From Harmothoe impar (Eukaryota; Annelida; Polychaeta; Phyllodocida; Polynoidae): a stretch of DNA of 64,000 nt. The position numbers and the translations under genes are program-made. The first letter of the stretch is position 1. Each line of letters opens with the position of its first letter. The stretch spans positions 39,958,976 through 40,022,975 of the forward strand of contig OX381718.1 of the NCBI GenBank assembly GCA_947462335.1, given 5' to 3'. Below, piece by piece: positions 1-24,600 of this stretch. The notes beneath the pieces are model-generated. The model saw nothing but the letters and a program-made list of their open reading frames with translations. It was not told the origin of the DNA and did no database searches.

Positions 1-94
1 GGTGATCATGACCTATTAAAAAAGTTGAGCGATATCTGCAATATAGGAATTTAGCCCTCTATCGACCTTGTGATCCATTTTCGTGAGAATCGAC

Positions 95-110
95 CATATA
101 TATATATATG

Positions 111-150
<40 letters not shown>
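95..150. repeat. AT dinucleotide microsatellite
   Basis: Two runs of alternating T and A separated by a short TGTC interruption. A simple repeat with no coding content, upstream of the first visible GMC exon. Confidence 0.9.
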
Positions 151-205
151 GTTTGCCTTTGTTGCCATACTTAATAGTTGAAGGCATATATACACAGGGT
201 GGCAC

Positions 206-317
206 ATCCCAGCGGGCACAGAACATTGAATCGACGTTGAAAACTGGTTGTCAATGTTGATTCAATATTGATTCAATGTTGATTAAACGTGGAACTGAAT
301 TCTGTGTCCACTGGGAT
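206..317. mobile_element. Short inverted-repeat MITE (CCCAGYGGGCACA ends), copy 1
   Basis: Begins ATCCCAGCGGGCACAGAA and ends with the inverted counterpart CTGTGTCCACTGGGAT. The interior is made of TTGATTCAATGTTGA-type repeats. A second copy of the same family lies at 56504-56615. No coding capacity, so this is a non-autonomous DNA transposon. Confidence 0.75.
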
Positions 318-499
318 AGACTTGACTTAGATTAAATTGACCTAGATGTAATACTAGGTCATAGCTATCTGCATTGAAGTGAATCCTTTAAGGGTTGCTT
401 GTGTTTTAACATATGTGCTATGCCATCTATATCTCAATAAAAGTGTGTTTTTTTGTAACACTCAGCATCAATTAAATTGGTGTAATATCCATATTCCAG

Positions 500-13691
<13,192 letters not shown>

Positions 13692-13707
13692 ATCAATGTA
13701 GCTTGGA

Positions 13708-13926
13708 TTAAGGACGGATGTCGCTAAAAAATGACATTTGTCATGATAATGTCACAAAGCAGCCCGGGTGATTAACTCACCGGTGCTGCATCATACTGAC
13801 CCTTCAGCGATGACTGAACCGCGTACCGTCAGTATGATACTTGAATGCAGCACTAGCGAGTAACTCGCCAGGGCTGCATCATGACAACCAAGGGCATGAT
13901 GCATTAAGGTATCATGCCGTCCTTAA
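13708..13926. mobile_element. Family B MITE with intact TTAA flanks
   Basis: TTAA at 13708-13711 and 13923-13926 flank GGACGGATGTCGC and CATGCCGTCC. It begins 17 bp after the GMC stop codon, so it probably lies in the 3' UTR. The interior shows the standard GAGTAACTCGCCAGGGCTGCA module. Confidence 0.8.
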
Positions 13927-14089
13927 AGCCTACTGCAGACAGACCCGATCCGATCGGCGGACTCGATCAGCGGATCGAGTCGAGCATTATCAAACATGTT
14001 TCATTGGGCCGATTCGATCGGGATGACGTCCCCGCAGACTCACCCGATCTGCCTAGCTACCGATCGAGTCAGGTCCCTCTGCAGTAGCC
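13927..14089. mobile_element. Small TTAA element rich in GATCGAGTC/GACTCGATC
   Basis: Left end AGCCTACTGCAGACAGACC and right end GGTCCCTCTGCAGTAGCC are inverted. It shares its left TTAA with the preceding element and its right TTAA (14090-14093) with the next. Confidence 0.65.
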
Positions 14090-14093
14090 TTAA

Positions 14094-14387
14094 GGGAGTG
14101 TTCATTTATTATTTACAGGGGGGGTGGTGTAAAAATTTCCGACCCCTCCTGAGGGGGGGGGTGTAAAAAATTCTGACCCCTCTAGAGGGGGGGGGGGACG
14201 TAAAAATTTAAGCCCCTTTTTAGCAAAAAAGCCCGCGCGTTACTATAGTTCAAAGGGGGGGCGTAAATTTTTCGGCGAGGGGGGGGCTGCGAACCGTTAC
14301 ACTCACTCTTGGGGGGGCGTCAAAAATTTTCGCCCCTCCACGCAAAATCTCACCACCCCCCCCTGTAATTAATAAATGAACACTCCC
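14094..14387. mobile_element. G-tract MITE with 17-bp inverted ends
   Basis: GGGAGTGTTCATTTATT at the left mirrors AATAAATGAACACTCCC at the right. The interior alternates GGGGGGG tracts with GTAAAAATTT. 14388-15684 holds no recognisable gene; it may include the clathrin light chain 3' UTR. Confidence 0.75.
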
Positions 14388-15684
14388 TAAAGGGTTATGT
14401 ATCACACTATTCTTTACATGTCAGTGACAGTTCCACTGAGATTTATTCTGATGAAGGGTTGTTAATAAACCCGAAACGTTGCATGATCATCTTCAAACTA
14501 TGTCAACAAATAATCTTCAAGCATCAAACTGTTCAATACTATCGTTCAATTTTACCCCAACTTGTCTGTTTCTGTGATATACCTCAATTCTTCAAATTTA
14601 TTTAGTTTACATGTATTGTTCTGACAATTTCCTTATACACAGGACATTGTTTTGGCTTGGGTTCTTTTGATCCCAGAGTTCAGGTCACAATTAAATTCGA
14701 ACAAACTCATGATAATACTTCATGTGTTTGAACCTGCCCGAGTAAGTCTGTATTATGACAGACGGGTGGCATTTTGAGTCCACCCAATTCAACGAAAATG
14801 ACTATTACTAGACTTCAAAATTGACAGGGGGTCAAAAGAATTTGGCTCAATTTAACACCTTATCCCACCCCTATTGCTATCAAATGGCCCTTATTCAAAA
14901 TGAAATCGATACCTCTAGAAGTAAAGGAAAACGCTGAAGCTTCACGGTTCTTTATACATTTTACATTTATTCACACGGTTGCATCATCTATTGGCAGTCG
15001 GCGCCAGAGGCGGATACTTCTGTTCCTTCACATTTGCCAATATCATCAAGAGTTATGCCGCCCAATCTAGGTAACTATTTCAGTCCTTAACAACAACAAA
15101 CTGTATAATACAATTGACCGTGAATATTTTCAAGACTACAGCCCGAAAGATTCTTTTTGATATATACTGTCTGCGTAACCCTCACACGGTCAAGACGCTC
15201 TACTTTTATTCTAGGCTTTTAAATACTATAATTATGGGAATGTTGAATATTGGCATTGCACACTTGCTCTCTAAGAGTTCGACCAAGCAAGGATTGCTAG
15301 ATCTTCCCTCCCAAGTTTTTCCTAGTTAACGGTGGAACATATAGACATTACAATAATAGCTATACATGTATACAGTCAGTCAGTAGGGCCAAGACTTCAA
15401 TCAAAAATCAACCAGAATTCACTCAAGACTGACTTAAATGGTAATTTCTACAAGTCTTGATGATCTTTTGAGATTTTCCAGGGAATTTAGTACCTGCATG
15501 ATCAACATGCAAATAAAACAATCCAAAATACCTGGAGCTTAACATTAACCGTTCACACATGGTCTTTCAACACTGAAATTCTTATGATATATTCCTTCTA
15601 TGTACCAGAAGTCCCCATAAACTCAGCATTAAGCCTGGCCCTGATAAAAGTGGTATTTCACATGGTCCTGAGATGGTTATTTTC

Positions 15685-18600
15685 TTAGCGGACAAGAGGG
15701 GTCTGTTTCAATTGGAGGAGGATGGATCGCATACGGGAGACGTCGCGGGAGTTACGGGCTGCTTTGGGGTTGAATTCGCAGAGACGCGTCACGCGCTCCC
15801 ACTCGTGGCCGGGGACAGATTCATCGCGCTCCTGGGTGAAAGCTGCCTCCGCCTCCCTGTAAATGACAAAGTTACAAAATATTATACGAGGCTGCAGGGT
15901 ATAGGACGATAGTTTTTTTTTCAATATTCATCACCTTACGGGCACATGTTTTTCATTAATAAATTGTAAATCTTTCTTTTTTTTTTAATTAAAAAAATTG
16001 TCCCTCTGAATGTACAATACCTGCGTGAAACAAACGGGTAAACCACACTGCTTCGGCTTTTTCGGTTTAAAGTAATGCTTCCTCACAATTTAAATGTAGT
16101 GAATAGCCCAAAGTCCATCTTCTTTTTCTGATGCAAATGATATATGGACACCTTTATGCTCAATGATCCCATACTGCATTCAATAGAAAATATTGCTAGG
16201 TTAGCTTCTGGTTTCTTATAATAAACCCAGCACATGCATGGGGAATTGAAGGGGGGATTCCATAGACTGCTCGACTCTGTAATAGCAATGAGCGAAAGTC
16301 TTGCCTTAAGTTAAGTATGAACCAAAACAGCCAGATGAAGAAAACTTCCCCATAGAAAGTTTAGCACTAGCAACGGATAGTGAAGCTGAGGAAACAGGAC
16401 CAATTCCCACTGAGCTACGGGTACATGTGCATTGAGTTACTATACTTTTTATGTATTCTATTATATAGAGTAAACAAGAGATCACAGTAAAATTTGAGTT
16501 TAGAATATCCCTGGAGTTCACCGCCATCTATTTGCAGTTACAAGTACCAACATCACACACAGAATACCTCATTATCGAATATATGATTTACTTTTTTTAC
16601 GGAAGATTAGTGGCCGACGTCATAGTATTACTTTACCACAGATCATCATAATGACCAATACAAATGTTGCTGCACAGATATCTTCTATTTTAACATCTGT
16701 AAAAAGCACTTGGTTGTTACCCAGTCACTTATCCTGTATAGGTTAACCCACAACACTACACTACTACTACTACAAATTAAATGTTCTGCTTGCCATAGTA
16801 GCGCGTGCTTAGCCCTTTATGGGCCACATCGTGCATTGATGCATGATGCCCCTTGTCATCATAATGCATAAATGCACTCCTGGTATTCTTGCAAGCGCTG
16901 CATGTTTGCATCAGGCCGACTCGACTGAGTTGATACACTCCTGACAGGTCGGCATGATGCATTCATGCAGTCCAGGTGAATACTCATCAGGACGACCCAT
17001 AAAGGGTTAGGGTATAAGGCCCTATTAATTGTCTCACTAATACAAATACTGATACTATATCATTAACATCGCATCGAAGACGGACACGTTCTACTTTACA
17101 CTAGACATTTGTGTGGCATTAACCAACATGCAGCTACCATATTCTCCGCCATCCGACCAGATTCTCAGTTGTTCGCCAACTGGTACGCATGCTGGTTTAT
17201 CGTTCATGCAAACCATTTGTTTTTTTATTTTCGCAAACTACCGCTACTTTAACCCTTACAGCCCGCATAGTCGGTTAAAGCATCATGACCTATGTCGTCA
17301 TGATGCATGCATCCAGCCTTGGCCAGGGCTGCATTCATGCATCATGATGACACAGGGTATAGCTCATTCAAGCACTATGCGGCCCTTAAAGAGCTTAAAG
17401 AACATTTTTCTACATCATATTTTACTGATATTACCTTTGAGCGAACAAATCCTGCTATTCAAAATCGTCGTGTTTACATTATCATGAAAAAAATGATGAA
17501 GAACTAAAGCATTTCTGCAGTGACTGTAATAAATGGAACTAACACAGAAATACAGCCTACGTTGGACTAAAACCAGAATGTGGGGGGAAAAGTACAAAAC
17601 TTAGTCAACGAGAACTAACACCGATAATAATACACCGTAACCTCCGAACAGAACACAACAAATGAAATACTACAATAAGAAGAGGTAGCGACACCGAGTG
17701 GCCCCGGAGAGGGGGCATGGTTACCATGGTTACTGACTCACCGGTTGGCTTCTCTGCAGGAGGGCACAGTGACAGAAGAGGTGAAACAAAGTCAGACTCA
17801 CACGCAAAACATGAACTTGGTCTGGCCGACACTTTGTAATTGTTTAACCCGTTACGGGTCGCGTCGTCAGTTAAAGCATTTACTTATTGGGCTTGTCAGC
17901 TACCAAGAAGTATCTTCTCTAACCTGTGAAGGGCCGCATAATTATTCAATGCTTTATGCCCTGTTATGTATGATGCGTGAATGCAGCACCGACAAGTTAG
18001 TACATTCAAGCATCATGCCAGGGCATAAAACATGAACGCATTCTGCAGCCCTTAACGGGTTAGACACGGGTACAATATAAAGCAACGGCCAGACCAATCA
18101 GAAAGAATATACTTTGAATATTGAGCAACCTGAAATAAAAGTTTATGCCTTGTCTTGGTGCAAAGTTAGTACATTCCATGCAGTTAATAGGCGAAATTCA
18201 GCGTGGGGCGTAGTATTAGTATTCTGTAAGTCTCTCAATCATTATCATTAACAATAGTCCAAAAGATTAGGGCCCGAAAGATTTTGGACAGTGATTTATT
18301 TTTTCTAATTAATTATTTACACTCTTTCTTTTTTTCTACCATTTTTCTTTCGGATTCCTTCGCCAAACGAAGGGGTGAGAGAATATTGTTACTGTCTAAG
18401 GTTTCTGCTGTCGCAGTTAAGGTAAAAATCTTATCATGCTCTTTGAGCAATCAAATCACATCGATCACTTGTTTAGATCAAATGCAGGCTCATGGATGCA
18501 GGAGAAATATACTGCTTCAAGATACTTGACTGCCTCCAAGATGTGGGAGCAAACTGCTATTATAATAATTCATGTAAAAGAGCATTTATCAGTTAAAATG

Positions 18601-21600
18601 CTTAATCTATAGAATACATCTCAACATTCAAAACATTGCTTTCTCTGTAAGAACTGAACTGAATGAGTCTGAAACTATAGGAGAATCTTGTATAAAAGGA
18701 TTGCTAGAGGGATGACAGGGAACAGTTTTCTCATTTGGCCACATAGTTTATCTTGTTATTAAAGGACGGCAGGTGAATTAATGCATTATGCCTTTTGTCT
18801 TCATAATGCATGAGGCTGAGTCTCACGACCTTAGGCCAATATTTTTGTCTCTGACCGGGTGCCGTCTCTGACTGGACATCACTTTGGGAGTTTAGTTACC
18901 TTCTACCAACAGCAGGAGGCTACTTATAGTTACAAAACAACTGCCATAACGTTTTTACAAATCCTTATATATGTGAGTATAGGTTAACAATTAAAAAACA
19001 CTTTTCTCTGACACAAGGTCAGAGACGGCACCCGGTCAGAGACGGCACCCGATCAGAGACAAAAACATTGGCCCAAGGTCGTGAGACACAGCCATGAATG
19101 CAGCCCTGGCGTCGAGTAACTCACTAGGGCTGGATTCATGCATCATGCAGTCATGGTGCATCAATGCAGCACAGGTTACTCGCCAAGAGTGCATTCATGC
19201 AACATGACTATTGTAGAAAAATATACAAAGCGCATAATGCATTAAATCATGTTACAACCCTTAAATGATAATAATGTATCATGGGGCATGTCGCCAACAG
19301 CGCTTCTCATAAACTCATGGGCCAGTATGAAATTTATTCCATCTCTAATTTTTTACGTCAGATATGTACATATATATTTTATGTACATGCTTCTATTGAT
19401 CGCATATCTATGTGGCATACTGTTCGTTACTTGGTCGGTTGCACAATTAAAGCATATTTAATTAATATTGCATATTTCTGCTGGACCGTTCAGAGATGGA
19501 ATACTAAAGAGATTATTACATGCAACAGTTTTACAAAGTGTTCTCTGGAAATTAGTACATGGGGACGGAGGGCAAATTAATTCAGAAAGAATAAAAAGTG
19601 ATAAAATCATGAAACTTAAAGAGTTGGATTCTGTTTTCAATAGAAGAGGTATTAGTATTATTTTGCATTAGCCAATGCTTTTCCTGTTTCACAAGATGTT
19701 TGTTGAATAGATTTGTAACAGTTATGCATAGTTTGATACAAAATAACCAATGAACCAAAGTTGAAAAATCAGTTTTGTATAAATATTAGTACTTCAGTTA
19801 GTCCACCTTCAACAGCATATAAAATAGTTTTCCTCATTTTAAAGACACGTTATAGTATTGATGAGCCATCACAGCCTATGTACAAGTGGTCTAAAGTATC
19901 CAAAGAGATTCCAGAATATGGTTTTAATTTTAGCAAAATCAATTACTAAATACCATAGCTGCCAGTAACCCCCTCCCCCCCTTTCTCTTAAATCTTTTTT
20001 TTACTAGCTTCGGATAAAAGCCCCTTCTTTCCGCCCGCTGAACAGAACCCATATATCACGAGCTGACATCAACATTAAGACTCTCTATCTCCAAGAGAGG
20101 TCTCTGTTTTACAACCTTATTTATCGGGACCAAAACCTTAACAAATATTTTACTTCAAAACACTTGACCAATGCAGATTCAGATTTTATATACAGCTTAA
20201 CCCATACCCATAAGGGCGGTATCAACCTCGTAGTGTCACCATGATGCAATGCAGTCCTGGCGAGTAACGCAGCTGCATTCAAGCATCATATCAACCCTAC
20301 GGGGCTGACACACTCCCAAAGGGTTGGCATGATGCACCAATACAGTAGCAGCGATTTACACACTGGGGCTGCATTGGGGCCTCATAACGACAAATGTTAT
20401 CTTTTAGAGACATGCCGTCCTTAAAGGGTTAATGGGTAGAGTAGTTGTTAACACTAATTGTTGTGCTCGGGGTGAGTGCGTACCGGTTGTTCTTCTTTGA
20501 CTTCTCGAGCTGCTCCTCGCGATGCCGGTACCAGTCCTCCAACTCACGTTTAGCCACCTCCCGCCACTCTTCCCGCTTCACCTCCGCCTCAGCGTCTACA
20601 ACCAACATGTTCACTTATTACATCTTTTCAAATTATAGTTTTTCTTTAAAAAATGTGTAATTTTAAAATTATCATTTTTGTGTTTTAACTTTTATGTTTT
20701 ATGTTAATTGTTGTATTCTTCCATGTGTTAATTATGTTAGTTTTACATCAATCTTTCCGCCTGCATACAACTGAATTGAGGTCATGAAAGGGTAATCACA
20801 GGTCTTTGTAATCCAGGAAAACCCTGAAGACTTTCATTCTGGGTACTCAACACATTCCAAACATGGCTGTATGAACTGACCTTTGGCTGTGAGGCTCTCC
20901 TTCTGCTCCTCGCGCCACTTGCGGATCTTCTCGGGTTCCTGTGCGGTCCTGTCGGCCGAGCTGATAGCCGAGTAGGCATCCTGCGACTGGAGTAACCAGT
21001 TATAGCGGCCATAAGTTACACGGTACACGGTGCGACATGGAGGGAATTAGTGGGCAATCAACACTGGGGGTGGGGTGGGTTGGGGTGGTTTTTGGGAATC
21101 ACTGACTGAGGTGGGGGGGTTGGGGGTCAACAGGGGAACATTCACAAATGACGTCATGGTCTATGGTCTAAAGTGGGGAATTAAATTATTTTAGTGAGTT
21201 TATAACTGGGGTATACACAGGTCAGGGTTCCCACAAAAGTAACCAGGTTATCCAAAAAATACAGTTTTTCTGGGACCTCGTGATAACTGATAACTGGGCG
21301 CTGTGTAATTTGACCGAGCAGCCCCCACCCCCTCCCTCCCTCGCAATACTAGTGAATTTTCTTCAATTTTATTTTCCCTGACTTGTTGCAAAATTTTATA
21401 ACTTTCCCAGACATTTTTCTCAGTTTTGAATCAGAAAGACCCTGAAGCCCAACACATAAGTCGTGAAAGTTCCCTAGGTGGGATAACTGAGGGATGGTCA
21501 GAAATCGATATACAACGGGAAAATGGAATATTAGTCTGAATAACATGCTTAATGGAACAATTAGTGAATTCAGGCTTAAATATATATTATGCTTACTATA

Positions 21601-24600
21601 AATGAATTTAGTTTTTTTCAACTTTGAAAACAAATATATTAATATACCATAAATCAACTTAATTATGAGAAATGGGAAGGGGTGAGGTAGGAGTTAAGAT
21701 AATATAAATCACAGTTAGGAAATATATCATATCCATGTACATTTTTGTATGATCACTCAAACAGTTTTGCATTAAACAAGTTTACAAGCCCGACATCCGG
21801 TAATTAAGACAACGAAACGAAAATATTGACAACATAAAACTTGGGCCAAATGTGTCACTTCAATTTAACCTAAAAAATAGGTTCTACTGCATAAATTATA
21901 CCGAATTATACATAATGTAACTATAGTTGTAACGTTACGTGGCTTCACTGCGATTTACAGGGATGTGATTTCATGTGAACCCCGAATTTAAGTTTCAGTA
22001 AAATATATCCCACCCCCAGAGGCAAACCTTGAAAGGCCCACTTTAAGTTAATTGTCACATATACTTTACAATTAGATGTTCTTTATGATGGATCAGGGAC
22101 ATTTAAATCAGTAGACTTCCCTTACCCTTCCCCCCCCCCCCTGCCTTTTTTTTGGCAGACCTATTGCCTTAAATAATCATAAATTAAGAAAACAACAGAA
22201 ATCACACCCCTGAATTTGAAAATGACGAAAAACATAGCAAACAAGAAGTGAGGCATTGGGCCATGCTGTGCTTACAAAGTCGGAGGTGGGTATTTCGGTG
22301 CCGAACGAGTCCACCAAGTTGCTTCTAAGCATGCTAGCGTCGTCGGCAGCCGGCTCGCTACCGAACATCTGTAATATACATGCACTAAGTACTAAGGACA
22401 ATCACGGTACACGGCTAGCTCACGGTCAACAGTCTAAGGCACACAGAAGGTATCTGGTACAGTGAGGCCTCGATAATCCGACCCCCCCCCCCTCTAGTTT
22501 CTGGAAAAAAAAAACGGCAGGATTTTGAATCTGACGGATTATTGAAGCATATTTATATGCTTAAGTAAAGAACTGTCCCTGATAAAAACGCAGCCGGATA
22601 ATCGAGGGTGCGGGTTATTTTATGCCGGATAATCGAGGTCGCACTGTATACAGTTTAACCCTTTAACCCTTGGAGGACTCAAGTTTCATCTTCATTTGTC
22701 GTACTGACACAACGCGTCGTGGGCACTGCATTGATGCATTGTGCTTACGCATCAGGAGTGTATCAGCCCCATAGGGTCGGATTGATGCATGATTACAGCA
22801 ACAGTGGCTTGTAGGGGCACCATTCGTGCATCATGAAGAGAAAAGGTCATACTCTTAAATGCTTCAGGGCAGCATTGTGCTTTCGATATCGACATGATGC
22901 ATGAATGCAGCACCAGTGAGTAGATCCTGGTAATGCATTCATGTATCATTCTGCCCCTATTGGTTTGATACTCCCAGAAGTTTGGCATGGTGCACCATTG
23001 CAGCGCCGGCGGCTTGCTTACCCGAGGCGCTGCATTGGTGCATCATGACGACAAATGAACACGAAGCCTTGAGGCATCATTAAGTAACGGGTTAATTAGG
23101 TCAAATACCAAAATCTAGGTCAATGGATATTCCCTTTGAATAATTGGTGCAAGCTAGTCAATGGAATTTGCACCAAATGACAGCAATAAAATTCTTGATT
23201 TACCCACTCTGATATTTATCATGAAACTATAGTGGAGACATTTACGGTTTACCACGGAAGATGAAAAGAGAAGGAACAGCAACAAAACCTCGATTCTGAG
23301 GAGAAAAAACTGAGGCAAGAGAAATATACTTTTGTATATTAAACTTTTTTGAAAGAAATGTGCAGGGAATCCAAAGACGTTTTATTTTCTGGTGCCTTGG
23401 CCGTATTTTATAAAATCAAGATGATCTGAACTAAATCATCAATAATAAATCATATGGAATCCAAATTGGTGGAAGATATGTTTTTAGTGCCTTCATATCT
23501 ATGTTAATGGTGCAATGTGTTTATCAATATATGACCAGTGTGACACCTTTTTGCGGTGGTGTTTTTCATATGTTAAAATTCACAAACATCTCCTTGGCAT
23601 TAAACTGACTGCCTGCTCTTCAATTCTTTTTTGCAAAATATTTAAATTCATTGATCAAGTAAACACAATAAATGCACTGTAATTTGGCGTGTGAAACTAG
23701 ATACATGCACTTTAAAACAAAAGTATATGACAAACTAGACTAAAATATACGACACAAAACACTCTACACACCTCCATTTTTCTAAAACATCATTGACACA
23801 TATACAAAAGATATTAAATGTATGTGAAATTAAACAGCTCGACAAAAATGGTGATTTAAAGTACAAACTTACGTCGCCCATGTCGGTGGTTACGGGGGCA
23901 CCTAGTGAGGGAGAAATAAAACATATTTTAGTAGGTTCTTTACTTGAAATAATATGTAGCTGAATTTTCCAATGTCACCCCTTTCCATGTCAACAAAATG
24001 ATTGACAGCTAGTTTCGTTTCTCTTTTTCCTAGGTATAACCAAGGTGGTTGTAAACTCATCCTTATTGTATTTTTCTTGATTTCCTTTTGAGAGTCAAGT
24101 GTTTCATTGAATTTCAGTTGTATATTGCAAAACTAAATGAATTTTTCGCGTTTTTTTATATTCCTCATATTGATAAACATGTTATGTCCATCATTTAAAC
24201 ATGTTACACATGACATCAATTCTCTCCATTATCATTGTTCAAATATCAATCATTCCAATATTTACTGAATCAAAGTGTTTTTTTACTTGATTCTTGAGTG
24301 ACCTACCATACTTATTACTATTATCATCAAAGATAACGGTGCACATATACTATCTACTATAACACCTCATTATACAGTAATTGACTTTAATCATTTTGTT
24401 ATTGTGAATACAATTATAAGTAAAAATGATGTAACGAGATAAATAAATGAAGCTCTTTGGGCGGCAGGTTGAAATGTGTGTGTCGCCCGGTCGCGGCACA
24501 CTGTGGGTGTTAAGGTTCTTTAGTACGGGGCCATGTTATAATGTAGAGGGTAAGGTAAAGGTACATGAACAGTGCACAAACTATCAACGAGCAGAATAGG

